Source: Chaetomium olivaceum
Lineage: Eukaryota; Ascomycota; Sordariomycetes; Sordariales; Chaetomiaceae
Assembly (NCBI GenBank): GCA_039881045.1
Contig: JAYWVB010000006.1
Coordinates: 620,001 to 684,000 of the forward strand
Direction of reading: 5' to 3'
DNA: 64,000 nucleotides
Under the pieces are notes generated by a model. That model ran no database searches. It worked only from the letters and a program-made list of their open reading frames with translations, and was not told the origin of the DNA. This document shows, one piece after another, positions 1 to 11,502 of the stretch. How positions within the stretch are numbered: position 1 is the stretch's first letter; the number at the start of each line of letters is the position of its first letter. The translations under genes were made by a program, and so were the position numbers.

Positions 1-3000
1 ATATCGGCCCCATTTCCTAACAGTATCTTGACGATTTCCTTTGCCCCTCCCCACTCGCGGCTAGCGGCGTACGAAAGAGCTGTCCTCCCCTTGCTATCTT
101 TGTGCTCGATATCTATCCCACGCTCGAGCAGCCACCAAACGCAGTAGTAATAGTATTTATCGCACGTGATGATCAGTTGCAGGACCGACCTCCCATCTCG
201 TGCGGTAACGTGGACGTTAGCGCCAGCTTGGAGTAGAAGTTCGATATTCCGGGACGTGTTTGGGCTACGTGAGCTTGCAGCCAGCACCAGCGGCGTCTCT
301 TGATATATATTTTGCGACTCGATATCGGCGCCTTGTTCGAGCAGCCATTTGACGCCCATACAGTTGCCAAGTTTAGCAACGGCTGCGAGAATCGATGCGC
401 CCTCCGAGTCCCTTGCCTCGAGATCTGCACCATTGTCGAGCAAGAACTTGCAAATGAGCTCAAACCCTGGTACATCATCGCGGTAGCCTGCCATGCAATC
501 AAACAACAGAGACAGTCCTGTCTCGCTTTTCGTCCTGATATCTAGGCCTTGTTCGACCAAAAACTTCACCACGCCGTCATGCCCAGCCCGACAAGCATAA
601 GAAAGAGCGCACCTCCCCCTCTTGCATTTGTGCTTGATATTAGCACCCCTTTCCAGCAAAGTCTTAGCGGTGTCCAACATGCCCATAGAGCAGGCCAGGA
701 TGAAGGGCGTGTAGTTCTCTGTACATTTCGCGTCAATGTCGGCCCCGCTTTGTACCAAAAGATTGACCTTTTTTTCGCATCGGCTTTGTATGGCGAACAT
801 CAGTGACGTCCAGCCTGTCCCTGCTTCCGGCCCGTCCACGTCAGCGCCAAACCGGAGCAAAAGCCGCATGGCGTCTACAGTCTGGTGTTGAGTAGCTTTC
901 ACCAGCGGCGTTTTTCCGACGTCATCCCTCGCTTCGACGTGAGCACTTCTTTCAAGCAATAGTCGGATAATGGTTGTCTTCTCCTTTGCACACGCCAACA
1001 ACAGTGGGGTCTCGCCTCTTTTATTCCGCACCTCTAGCCCAGCGCCGTTGTCAAGGAGCAGCCTAACGACATCCTCCCACCCGGCTTCAACAGCCCAAAG
1101 AAGCGGCGTCATTTGTCGGTCATCCCCTGCGTTGATGATGTAGGAATTCCCAGTCCCAAACCGCCCGATGGCCCTGGAAATTCTTGATTGTCCGTCAATG
1201 AGGACGCGAACTACATCGGTGTGACCGCACGCTGCGGCCCAGACCAACGCGGTTCTTCCCTGAGAGTCCCTAGCGGACAATTCGTAATACCTGCCTTTGA
1301 TGAATGCACGGACGGCTGGAACGAGCCCAAGATACGAAGCAACCATCAAGGGAGTTGTGGAATCATCGGTGATGCTGGACCCGAATGCCGAGTTTACACG
1401 GCCCGATTCACCCACGATAGCTTGGAACCACCACTGGCGATGTTGACGACAGACCTCCATCATTGCCTGTGTTAATTTCTTGTCGACTTCTACATGCAAC
1501 TCTTTCAAATGGACAACCCAAAAGTGGGCCGAGTAGTCAAGAAACTCATGGTCCTTAAGTTTCGTGAGAAAATAGGTCCGTTTAACAAAAGAGGATTCGT
1601 CGTCGGCCGGCATATATGTGAATTCGGGGCCGAAGAGTATTTCGGAGAGCATCAGATTCCAGAAGCAAATCTCTCCAAGTATTTGGTGTGATTCAGTTGG
1701 TTTCAAAGAGTGTTTCCATCCGGACTTTGTTGGGCGTTGTCTGAATGTCTTGGGGGCGCCCTTTTCCGAGTCGGTCATCACCAGGAATTCTTTGGCGGTT
1801 TGGTGAAGCAGATATAATTTTCCGTCAGTGATGACCACCAGGAGGCCACAAATATTTCTCAACCGCTCTCGAAACCGCTCATCCGAATCCAGGTCGACAT
1901 CTTGGTAAGAGTAGTGTGAAGGGCGTATCGCCAGCGCAAAGTTCATCTCGCGGGTCGTCAGGGGCCTCTCCGCAGCTACAATGATGTGCAAGGCTCTCCG
2001 AGCCTCGTTTGGCTCAGGGCTCGCAAGGAGAATCTTTTCGTATGCCTCGTCTACCGAATTCGGAAGATGTGAAAGCGCCTCCTCGATCTTGCGCTTGTTG
2101 ATGCTCTCATTGCTCTCGATGTAGTCGAGGGTGAGATACACCCATAGGTAGGTCCGGTGTGGCACACTCAGCAAACCGCGGAGCAATATGTCTTGTTCGT
2201 CTTTGTCGAGCTTTAACTTCGCTCCCATTCCTTGAACCCTGGCTTTGATGAATATGTCGATCTCTTTGGATATTTGCTTTGTTTCCTCTTCGTTCTCACC
2301 GCTTAGATGGAGGACGGCGAGTTCTGCGGTGTCCGACGGCTGGAAGTCACGCCGGATAGACCGGAAGGGCCTACTTGTCAGAAGGAACTTCAAGTTTGGC
2401 GCCTGTTTTGTGCGGTGTTGGTCAAGCAGTGCCGTGGCAAGTAGCTGACGGTCGTTTTCTGCGCATTCATCGAGGGCGTCAAGAATGCAAATAATCTCTC
2501 CGGCGTTCTTTTCTCTTGCTACCTGTAGCAGAAGTTCCCAAAGAGTTCCAAATGAAACGGTAAGCTTTTCGCCCTCGGCCTCAAGCTGGGCGTGAACCTT
2601 GGCAGAGAAGAGAATGGGGTTTTGAGTGAAGAGTTGGTGGAGGATGCAACACATGGCGTTAGCCGCGCTCTTCTGGTCCTCGAAGTCGTCCTTGAAGAAA
2701 AAGTAGCACGTTGTCCTGGACTGAGTATTGGGAGAACATGGTCAACCAGATATTTGGCCAGCACCGACTTGCCGCATCCAGGGTCCGCGGATACCCAGAG
2801 TGCCTGGCAGTCTCTCCCTTGGGAGCCTGTTAGCCAGTTGTTGAAAAGTCTGTGGCTGACAAACCACTCGCAAGTGTCGGGCACTCGATGCGGGTTTCGA
2901 TCTTTCCGATCTTGGTATGACACCGTTTTCAGCCTTCCCAGCAGCTTGGCTTCTTCAACACTGAGACTTCGCTGCTCCTTCTTCGGAAAAACTGTCCTAG

Positions 3001-4244
3001 ACGGCAGGTGTGGCAGGGACTCTGGCATGTCTTTCCGTTTCACACCGAGTGTTAGCATTGTTGGGTTCGTTGACCAGAAACATTGTTCACTCACGAGCAT
3101 CCCAACTCTCAAGTAGAGCCTTGGCTGTAGCCGCTGCCACCACAGCCGCATAGCCTTGAAACATTTTGTTCTTGTGGCTGTCGGCGTAATCACAGACGCT
3201 TTTAATAATCAAGCAAGAGGATTCACGCAGTATTTCCCAACATCCTGCGGCTTCCATTTCAAAGGCAATGACGCCATCCTGGTGAGAAATTTCGTCTCGG
3301 TCTCTGGCGGAACGCATGACAGTGTCTCCAGAGGCAAAAAGACCAAAGTGGACGGTTGGTTGTCGCCTCTGTTCAGGCGTCGAACGAAATACCAGGCTAG
3401 ACACCTGTTGGCTGCATCCGAGCGTTTAACAGCGCTCCTCGGTAGCGTGTTTGCAGACAGCGTCTGCACCCTCGGCACATTTTACACATTCTGAGGGTTT
3501 GCGGTGTTTATGAAGGTAACCAGACTGGAATAGCAGATCTCCGGCCCGACCCGGATAGACTGCTCTGGAGCCAGGTCGGCGTTGAAGGGCGCCGAGATGG
3601 CGAGACACGCTATGGGAGAACTCTCTGGTGCGTCCGGCCTCAGCCGCCTTTAGCTTGGCCAACAAACTAGCTGCTCCGATGGAAAGCCCGGACAGGTTGT
3701 CATATGGAGTGTCTTTGCGAACGAAGATGCCAGGGAGCTGTCTTCCGAAATCGTACTGAATGACTCCGGTGCTCACGACCACGTCGCCGAGGAACAGGTC
3801 ATCCGACAGCTTTTTGGATGAATTGGGTGCGCCGCCGCAGATGCCGACGAGCAGAACGAGTTTAAGATGGCGGAAGCTGGCGCGGAGATTCCCCGCGACA
3901 GTCGCGGCGGCCACTTTGCCCATGCGAGGCATGTACACGAGAACGACAGCATGGGAGTTGATGGATCCGAGTGAGTATGAGTTTGTGTCGGCGGGCGCCC
4001 TGTCCAAACCCGCACCATCCCATTGCTCCTCGAATAACTCAAGAACGGCAGTGGCCTCGATGGGCAGAGCGCAAATGATAGCGACGCCGAAGTTGTCGCA
4101 TGGTGGCGAAGGTTGTAAGTTGCCTTGTCGTTGTCCTGAGTGATCATGGTCGGAACCAAGGGGGTCGATTATTGAGGGAGCAGTGGCAGCCGACGGGGAC
4201 GGCTCGCTGGCTGTCGGGTATGGTGATCTGCTTCCCTCGTCCAT
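1..4244 (-). pseudogene. NLR-like PNP_UDP-NACHT-ankyrin gene, broken, partial at left edge
   Basis: Read from 4244 towards 1; the 3' end lies outside the window. The N-terminus is a nucleoside-phosphorylase-like (PNP_UDP) domain: CALPIEATAV near residue 55, then VGICGGAP, FGLFASGDTV, AFEMEAAG and CDYADSHKNK. A 64-nt intron (3031-3094, GTGAGT donor, GCTAAC branch point) separates it from a NACHT domain with a P-loop (DPGCGKS, about 2785-2765) and Walker B (ICILDALDEC, about 2500-2470). Ankyrin repeats fill roughly 1400 down to 1. Such three-part proteins are fungal NOD-like receptors, thought to act in self/non-self recognition. Two lesions are visible. An in-frame TAA lies at 3428-3426, where the family normally continues into a (D/Q)xLGC segment. 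One base is missing at the GGG 2730-2732, just after the P-loop. The first is a substitution (CAA to TAA would explain it); the second may be a sequencing error. The ankyrin frame stays open to the edge. Confidence 0.85.
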
Positions 4245-4700
4245 TGTAGAAGCCTGGTGATCATGGGCCGTACTTCAGACTCATGGAAGTCAACCAGCAG
4301 TAAGGCGCATGCGAATTCTGATCAGGTTGCTTGGTTTGGGGTCGAACCGCAGCGATGGCTTAAGCGGACATACGTTGAGCTAGAATTAGATTGACAAGTC
4401 CTGCCACGTCAAGCTGCAAAAAAAGCAACACTGCGTGTATGTACATCGAAAGCCACGAGGCTTTGGGCATAGATCAGGCACGAATCGCACCCTTAACCGC
4501 CCCCTCACGCCTCCGTTTCCAGTTCCGGAGTTTACTGGTCAGTTTCAATTTAATGGTCATTGGTGCGTTTGGGATAGCCGGCGCCTAAGCCTTTTTGAAT
4601 TTCATGGCTTCGCTGTTACTCTCTTCTCTAACGAACGCAAGCTACAAACAACGACCCAACCCCCAATCACCCCTCTTAACATAACAAAACCCAGCTCCCT
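4245..4700. other. Intergenic: 5' side of the NLR-like gene, 3' side of GH3
   Basis: No coding frame with convincing family character. Because both flanking genes are on the minus strand, this 456-bp interval holds the upstream region of the NLR-like gene and the transcript end of the beta-glucosidase gene. I see no clear TATA box. Confidence 0.5.
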
Positions 4701-7270
4701 TCACCCAACCACCAACTCCCCCTCCACCCTCAAATCCCGACTACTCCCCCCAACCCACACTTTATACCCCCCCCTCCTCAACCGCCACCCCTGCCCCTCC
4801 ACATCCCACACACTCAAATCCCGCCTCGTCAACTCAAACACCGCCTCCCTCCCCTGCCCGGGAACCAACGGCCCTACCTTCACAAACCCGCGCAGCTGCC
4901 GCACGGCCGCCTGCGGATCACCCCCCTCACTCTCAGGCACACCTGCCCCAGGTACGCTGAGATACAGCTGCGCGACCTCGCCCCCCTCGACGGGGCCCGT
5001 GTTGGAGATGGTGCAGCGCGCGACGAAGAGCACGTCCCAGAGGGCCGGGTGGCCGCCTTGGCGGATGGGGGTTTGCGGGGAGGGGTATTCGGACCAGTTT
5101 GTGTTAGGGGTGGTGGTGGGGGTGATGGAGAGGTTGGCGTAGGAGAAGGTGGTGTAGGAGAGGCCGAAGCCGAACTCGAATTCGGGGGGTTTTTGGCGGT
5201 GGTGTTGGGGTGGTCGAAGTAGCGGTAGTCGAGGAAGAGACCTTCAGTGAAGTTGGATTCGGGGAAGGGGGCGGTGGAGAGGGAGGGGTTGAGGAGGTCG
5301 GGAGGGAGATCGTGCTCGAAGTGGGGGATGGTGTAGGGGAGGCGGCCGGTGGGATTGGTGGTGCCGTAGAGGATGGAGATGAGGGCGTGACCGGATTCTT
5401 GGCCGGGGAGGCCGGCGAAGAGGGTTGCGGTTACGTTGGGGTGCGAGATCCATGCGGAGACGGTGCGTATTCCTGGAAAACAAAGGGTTAGAAAGGGTCG
5501 GAGGGCGATCGAAAATGGGGACGGGAGGGCTTACCAGCAGAGTGGACGACTACGATGGTGTTCGCACACCACGAGGCGACGTTCAACACCAATCTGTCGC
5601 TAAACTCGTCCGTCAAGCTGGGGCGGTCAAAGCTCTCCGAGGCGTAGGCGTTGATGAATACCAGGCAAGCGTCGGTGTTGACGTAGGGCGTGGGGTTGTC
5701 CGAGTAAAAGTCCCAGCGCAGGATGCCCCTGTCCTTGGTGATGCGATCTTGCAGAGCCTGGAAGGGGGAGATAACGTACGGCGGCGTGTTTCCCCCTGAG
5801 CCGCCCGCGGTGACGAGCGTGCCGTTGAAGGTGTTCCAGCTAAAATTCTCGTCGTACCCGCCGCTGTAGCGGTCGCGGTTATGCCAAGGACCGGCCTTAA
5901 CGGTGGCGTCGTAGCCGTAGATGCAGAGAAATTTGGGCTTCTTGAACGGCAGGGTGTTGTTGACGTTCTTCACAAGCACTGTGCCCGCAGCGCCAATCTC
6001 TTCAATTACGTTGGCGTGGTCTCCACGGACGTCGACGGGAAAGTGCTGTTGCAGGTTGTCATAGATGGCCGGCGGCGGGTAGGCGTTCTCCTGACCGAGA
6101 TAGTACCACGGCGCCAGGATGCGAGTGGCCATGTCGTTGATACGCTCATCACTAACCGACCCATTGTTCACAGCCTCCACTAGACTATCGCCCCAGAAGC
6201 CGGCACCAGGCATAACAAGGTCCAAGCCTGCGTTGGCCGAGGCCACACCAGACATCTGGCCATCCCAGTCACTGACGACGAACCCCTCGAAGCCGAGCTC
6301 CGTCTTGAGGATCCCGTTCAGCAACTTCGAATTCTGACAGGCATACGAGTGGTTGGCCCGCTGGTAGCTGCACATGACGGCACCGGCCCCTTCGCGCAGG
6401 GCATCCATAAACGGAAAGACGTACAGCTCGTGCAGAGTCCGATCGTCGACATTGGCACTGATGGCATCGCCCATGGGACCCCACCTGCGGCGGAACTCTT
6501 GCTCGTTCAGCAGCCAGTGCTTGGGCGTGGCAATCACGCCCGCCTCCTGGATGCCGCGGGTGATGGCACCCATGCCGGCGCCGGCCAGATAGGGGTCGTT
6601 GCTGAGGCCCTCCCAATTCCGCCCACCCTTGGCGACGCGGCCGAGCGGACCAGCGACGGGGCCGAGGGCGACATTGATGCCCTTTCCGTGGTACTCGTTA
6701 CCGAGCGCCTGGCCGTAGCGATACATGAGATCTCTGTCGAAGGTGGCTGCCAGATGGATGCCGGCGGGGAAGGCCGACACGAATTCTTGTCCGCGAATGC
6801 CCGAGGGTCCGTCGGCGAAGCAGAGTGAGGGGATGCCCAGCCGCGGCACCTCGCCCGTGTTGCCTACGCAGGGGCCGGGCCAGCCTCGGGTGATGTTCAC
6901 TTTCTCCTCGACGGTCATGCGCGACACCAGATCCCGTGCATGGCCGTAAGCGAGAGACCACCGGACATTTGTGGAGCCATCGCCGGGTGCTTCGGTGTTC
7001 GGAGCCGCGTTAGCGTGCCGGCACGTGTACATTTATCGGGGAATTGATGTTTGGGGATGGATGGACCTTACGGGATGGATAAACCGGCGGACTCCGGCCG
7101 TAATACGGAAGCTCTGATACTCCAGAGCCCGTTTGCAGCGAGCAGGCGGCGCAAAGAAGTGTGGCAGCCGTGACTTTCTTGGTGCTGAGAATTGCCTGCT
7201 CTGAACCTGGGCCCAGAGAACGCCGGAACTTTCGGGGCAGCAGGTCGAAGGCGCTTTGAAGAAGCTCCAT
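4701..7270 (-). CDS. GH3 beta-glucosidase (one apparent frameshift)
   Basis: Three exons: 7270-7072, 6989-5535 and 5472-4701. Introns are 6990-7071 (GTAAGG donor, GCTAAC branch point) and 5473-5534 (GTAAGC donor, CTAAC branch point). The spliced product is about 808 residues, normal for a fungal GH3 enzyme, which removes terminal glucose from cellobiose and other beta-glucosides. The N-terminal barrel shows MTVEEKVN, FADGPSG and TPKHWLLNEQE. The nucleophile Asp is in GFVVSDWDG. The second domain has SAGIRTVSAW and LFAGLPGQESG, and a fibronectin-III-like C-terminus begins after EFEFGFGLSYTTF. The N-terminal 66 residues carry a basic stretch then a short hydrophobic run, so a signal peptide or anchor is uncertain. 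The frame of exon 3 is intact only if one base is added in the GGGGGG/TTTTT run at 5184-5194; with it the total is an exact multiple of three. I read that as an assembly error. Confidence 0.88.
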
Positions 7271-10200
7271 GGCGGTCTGGAATGTCCGTTATTTACATAT
7301 GCCGGGTCGGTAGAACAGTGACGATTTCCCGGCCAAAATACAGATTAAAATAGTAATAATATTCCTGTTCGTTATTAAACAGGATGTTGTTGGTTTCCGG
7401 GTCGCGGGAACCCGACAGCTTGGATGCGTCGTGGGCCTATTACCGCCTGTTTGGTTCTTTCCCGGAATTGTTGGGGGTGCATGGGGGGAAGTTACGTGAG
7501 TTGACGTGGTGCGCGGTTGGGGCCAACTCTGCCCCCGCCATTTCTGAGACGAGGCAACAAGATGCATCGCTGTTCACTTGGACCCAGATGTTCGTCCGGT
7601 TCGCTCGCTCTCACAAAAACAGACTTGGGACGAACTTGTGGATGCTGTGTTATGCAAACCATATTTTTGGGCCACAGCGGTTGTTCCCACGTCGGGCTGT
7701 CTGACTCGTCGGTCCGGGCTCGATTTAAACCAAGCAGCACCGAGCACCAGAATCTCGCCGATAGAAATCTGTCCCACCACCGTTGGATTGCCAATGAGCG
7801 GCCAAAAAGCGTTGAAACGATCGGAAAATATTGTGCGGGATGATGGTCTTGCCGTGCGCCTCATCCAGGAGAGGAAAATGCTGCGCATCTGTGGCCGGCT
7901 TGCTTTTCGCGTCTCATCTTCCCAGCCGCGCCGCCAAATCCGGGTTGCGCCAAAGCCAAAAGTGCCCCTTTCATTCGAGATTTGGCGAGACAAGCGGCGT
8001 CGAATCGCGCGTTTTGTTATGGAAGAGGGCAAAACGAGACGCCAGTTGTGTTGTTGATCTGCATCTGCAAGTCCAATATCGAACGCGAAGTGTTTGGTTC
8101 GACAGAAATCGATCCCTCCCTTGCGTTCCGTTCTCACATTCCTCTTTCTCCTTCCGTTCGGATGTTTCGGCCAGCACCGTAAGTGCGACGGAGCGTTGGC
8201 GGCAGCAAACGGTGGGACGAGGTTGCACCGGGTGAACTTCTCGAACAACGGCCCGGCGCCCTTGTCTCCGTGATCAGCAATCCGGCCGTCCAAATTCAAC
8301 AAATTTTTGCAGGCACTGCAGGCCATCAACATCCAGACCGCGAAGAGGTGATGATCCATCCCTTGTTCGTCTCTTCCGTTGTCATCTGCCCCGCCAGCCA
8401 TCCCGCTAATTACCAAAGAGACGGAAATTGCCCAGGATATTGCCACGAGGCGAGGATCCATCGCCAGGCTTTCAGCCCTGAGGGAAAGTCCAGCCTAACA
8501 TCTCCGATTGCGCATGACAACCTGGAATGGTTTGCGGTTTTTCTTGGCTCAGTGGTGCGAAGACTTGCAGTGCACAGGTGCAGACTGCTTCCTTGTTCAG
8601 CTGAGCTAGGGAGAGTGATGCCTTCGATGCGGGACTTGCATTGGCCCAAAAACAAAGCCAAGCCGTGAAAACTGAGTGCAATCGATGTCACCATCTCCAA
8701 GAGCAGAAAAGAATAACAAAATGTTCTACCATGCGCCGACGAGCAATAGCAAATCTGGATTCCACTCGTCTCTAGTTATTGCTTTTCCTCGCCTGCAATC
8801 ATCATTTATCTTTTGCTGCGTGGGGAGGGGTCACGCTTCTCGCAGTGGACTCGTTCAGATCTCTCATCTCGGGTGCTAGTCCATAAAGAGTTAAGCGTCA
8901 GGAACAGCTGCTTGATTGGTTCGCGGAACCCATTCTCGACCCGTGTGGGTGGGAAGGAGCCCGGGACATGGGTGCATGGAGGGGGGATGAGGGGTGTGAC
9001 TAATGCCAGGGCCAGCGGATATCGACCGGGATAGCGGTCCGTTCCCACGAGCGAGAGTTCCGAGGGGGGATTTGCCCAGTAGCCTGTGAAGAATATTCGT
9101 AATCAATTCGAGAATGATGCTTTTTGTTTGCAGAATGTGGACGCTTCAGGTTTTGAGGGAATACTCCCCAGGTCTTCCTTTTGGCTTGTCAGGGGGCTCC
9201 ATTAACTTTTTTGGAGCTCAAAGCTCAAACAGCGTTTTTGCCAGGGGCTCCAATCGGATGTGCAGCTCAACCCGAAAATTCAGAGCACAATTCGTCCAGG
9301 CCACTCGCGCCATGGCCACCAAATGCAACCGCCCACCGGTCGCCTGCGTTCGTAGTGTACATTCGCACATGCGTGTGAAAACCGTCGTCCAGTGTACACT
9401 CGATATGAGCTGTCAGGGGCAAACGCGCAAAGCGCTGGCTTGATGTCGACTTCCCCGCCACATTCAAGGAGAACCCCGCGGCTGGGGGGAAAGAAGCATC
9501 CATGCGGGCGGCGCAGCTAAAGGGGATGCGTCAGAGCCGAATCCTCCATCCAGCCTGTGACACTTGGACACATCATACTCGGTGACAGCCCCCCGTTCCT
9601 TTGTTGTGGGGGCGGGAAGGGGGCCTCGGTGCCCTCCGACCCGACCACCGCATGGGCAAAAGAAGCCGGGCTCAAATAGTACACTACCGAGTGAGAAGCT
9701 CGAGTTGTATGTAGAAACGAAACAAAAGTGAGCTATCCGGGAATCTAGAGAAGCTTTTTTTACTCTAATTACATTTATTTTACTCTGCTTCCAATTTTCT
9801 TGCCTCTTTCCTCCATCTCTTCTTTTGTTGTTTTTCGACTTTCTTGACGCGGACTTATTTTCTTTTGGAGTTCGGCTTGTTTGGCCAGAGGGTCGGACCC
9901 GGAAGGCCATCAAGACTCGGCCCATTGAGCAAACGCCAGCCGGAGCGAGGACGAAAGGGGAAGCGAGCACAGGCGAGCAATGCAGGTACCAGATGCAGGA
10001 TGTCAGGGCGGGAAACTTTGGTGCCGCCAGACCTGCAGATGCAGGTCGAATCTGACGCTGGCACTTTCACGACTGCCGAAGCAACCAAAAAATAAGAAAA
10101 TAACAGTAAAAATGACAATGTTCAAAAACCATCGCGAAAGCTTGGGCGGAAATTCGATGTGCTAGTTCGGAGAACGTGAGCACATTTTCGATCGAAGCTG

Positions 10201-11490
10201 CAGTTCCGCCCGAGACGACACGGGCTGCTGGCCACTCGGCTTCCCCTCCGTTTCCGCAACTTTTCTTCTTTTCCCCCCTTCCCCTTCCCCTGTCCAGGTG
10301 CCGCGTTTTGGTCTCCATTCCAAACACCACCCCACTGCCGTTATTGGACAAGCATTAGCCAATCCGGGGGCCCATGGCCAGGAATTCGCTGCAACCCCTT
10401 TGATCCTAGTTCGGCCTCCACTCTTTTGCGGGCGTGCGCGCCTGGCCTGAGAAAGAGTTGCCCTCTCTCCATTTCCTTCCCCAGGCCCAAAATCTCATGC
10501 CATTCGCATCCCAAGGCCGTCTTCTCGGTTCTCGATTCTACACTCCGCCCTCCGACCGGCCTTGTCGTTCCTTTCGTTCATTCTCCATATCATTCACTTC
10601 GTACACTCGTTTCCGTTTTCGGATTTGCCCACCGTGACCACAGCTCCCGAATCGAATCGAATTCCACAAGCCGACCAACGAAATCGGCCAACGTTCGCCC
10701 GACACACTCCCTGAATTCGCAAAAAAAGCAGCGCCGATATCGTCCCCGAATCCCCGATCCTACAGCCAGGCTATCGGTGGAACGACATATACAAGCGACT
10801 CAGTGCCGCCATCAGCTCCCAGGTTTCTTTGCAGGAAGCCATTCGCGGGAGCGTGCAGTATCACAGTGTGGCAGTTGGCGGGGCCCGTATCGGTCTCAGA
10901 CCACCATCCGAAGCCGCCGCGACCATATGCACCGAGCGTGTCTGGGGAATCTTTGAGACGAACTCCTGGCCTCTGCTTTCGTGGGAAAAGGTGGATACCG
11001 ATTCCTCCTCGAATCCTAGAAATTCGCCTCTGGTAGGTCTTCCTGACACAACTTATTTTCGCAACAGTCCCACAACCATGTCTGGTCTCGTGGTTTCCCC
11101 CCCTTCATGTTGATATCACAAGTCATGCCGTGGGCGTTCTGGGCACATGCGAGAGCTCAGCTTGCGTCACGCCAGCACGGCCGAGAGCTCGTGTTGCCGC
11201 GTTGAGCCTCGCTGCCCTGTTACACAACTTCACAATGCCATTCTAAAACATGACGCTGCGGCGCCCCATGTATGTTCGATGGGTGCTGACTTCTGTCACA
11301 GACCAATTTGCTGGAACACTCTTTTCCTTTCGGTACGGATGCCGAGGTGAATCTTGTACAGTATCCCGTCCGACACTCCACCCATGACATCGCCGCAAGC
11401 TTGATCTCGACACGACGACTTGCCGAATAACCCTCTTCGGCAACTCTGCTCAGCCCGGGATTAGTTGATGCTGTCGCAGTTCGACAAAAC
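7271..11490. other. Long interval without a confident gene
   Basis: About 4.2 kb. Several overlapping open frames exist on both strands (for example near 7574-8461 and 9464-9970), but none shows domain character or convincing splice structure. It contains one copy of a decayed dispersed repeat (9695-9876) and CT-rich stretches. From about 10700 to 11430 there are plus-strand open segments joined by plausible splice sites ahead of the gene at 11503; they may be an N-terminal extension, a separate short gene or a long leader, and I could not decide. Confidence 0.5.
9695..9876 (+). repeat. Decayed dispersed repeat, copy 1
   Basis: Shares its start (GAAGCT, then GAGTTGTA and GAAACGAAACAA) and its end (TCTTTTGGAGTTCGGC) with 53558-53700, in the same order and orientation, around a CT/T-rich middle with TCTTCTTTTGTTG-like blocks. 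The copies differ by many substitutions and gaps, so this is an old mobile-element remnant or similar repeat. No coding capacity is visible. Confidence 0.6.
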
Positions 11491-11502
11491 TTGATCGCCA
11501 AG

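Noticed and set aside
7574..8461. Minus-strand open frame of 295 codons
   Set aside because: Composition is irregular (many Arg, Ser and Trp), there is no motif, and overlapping frames on the other strand are as long. Treated as chance.
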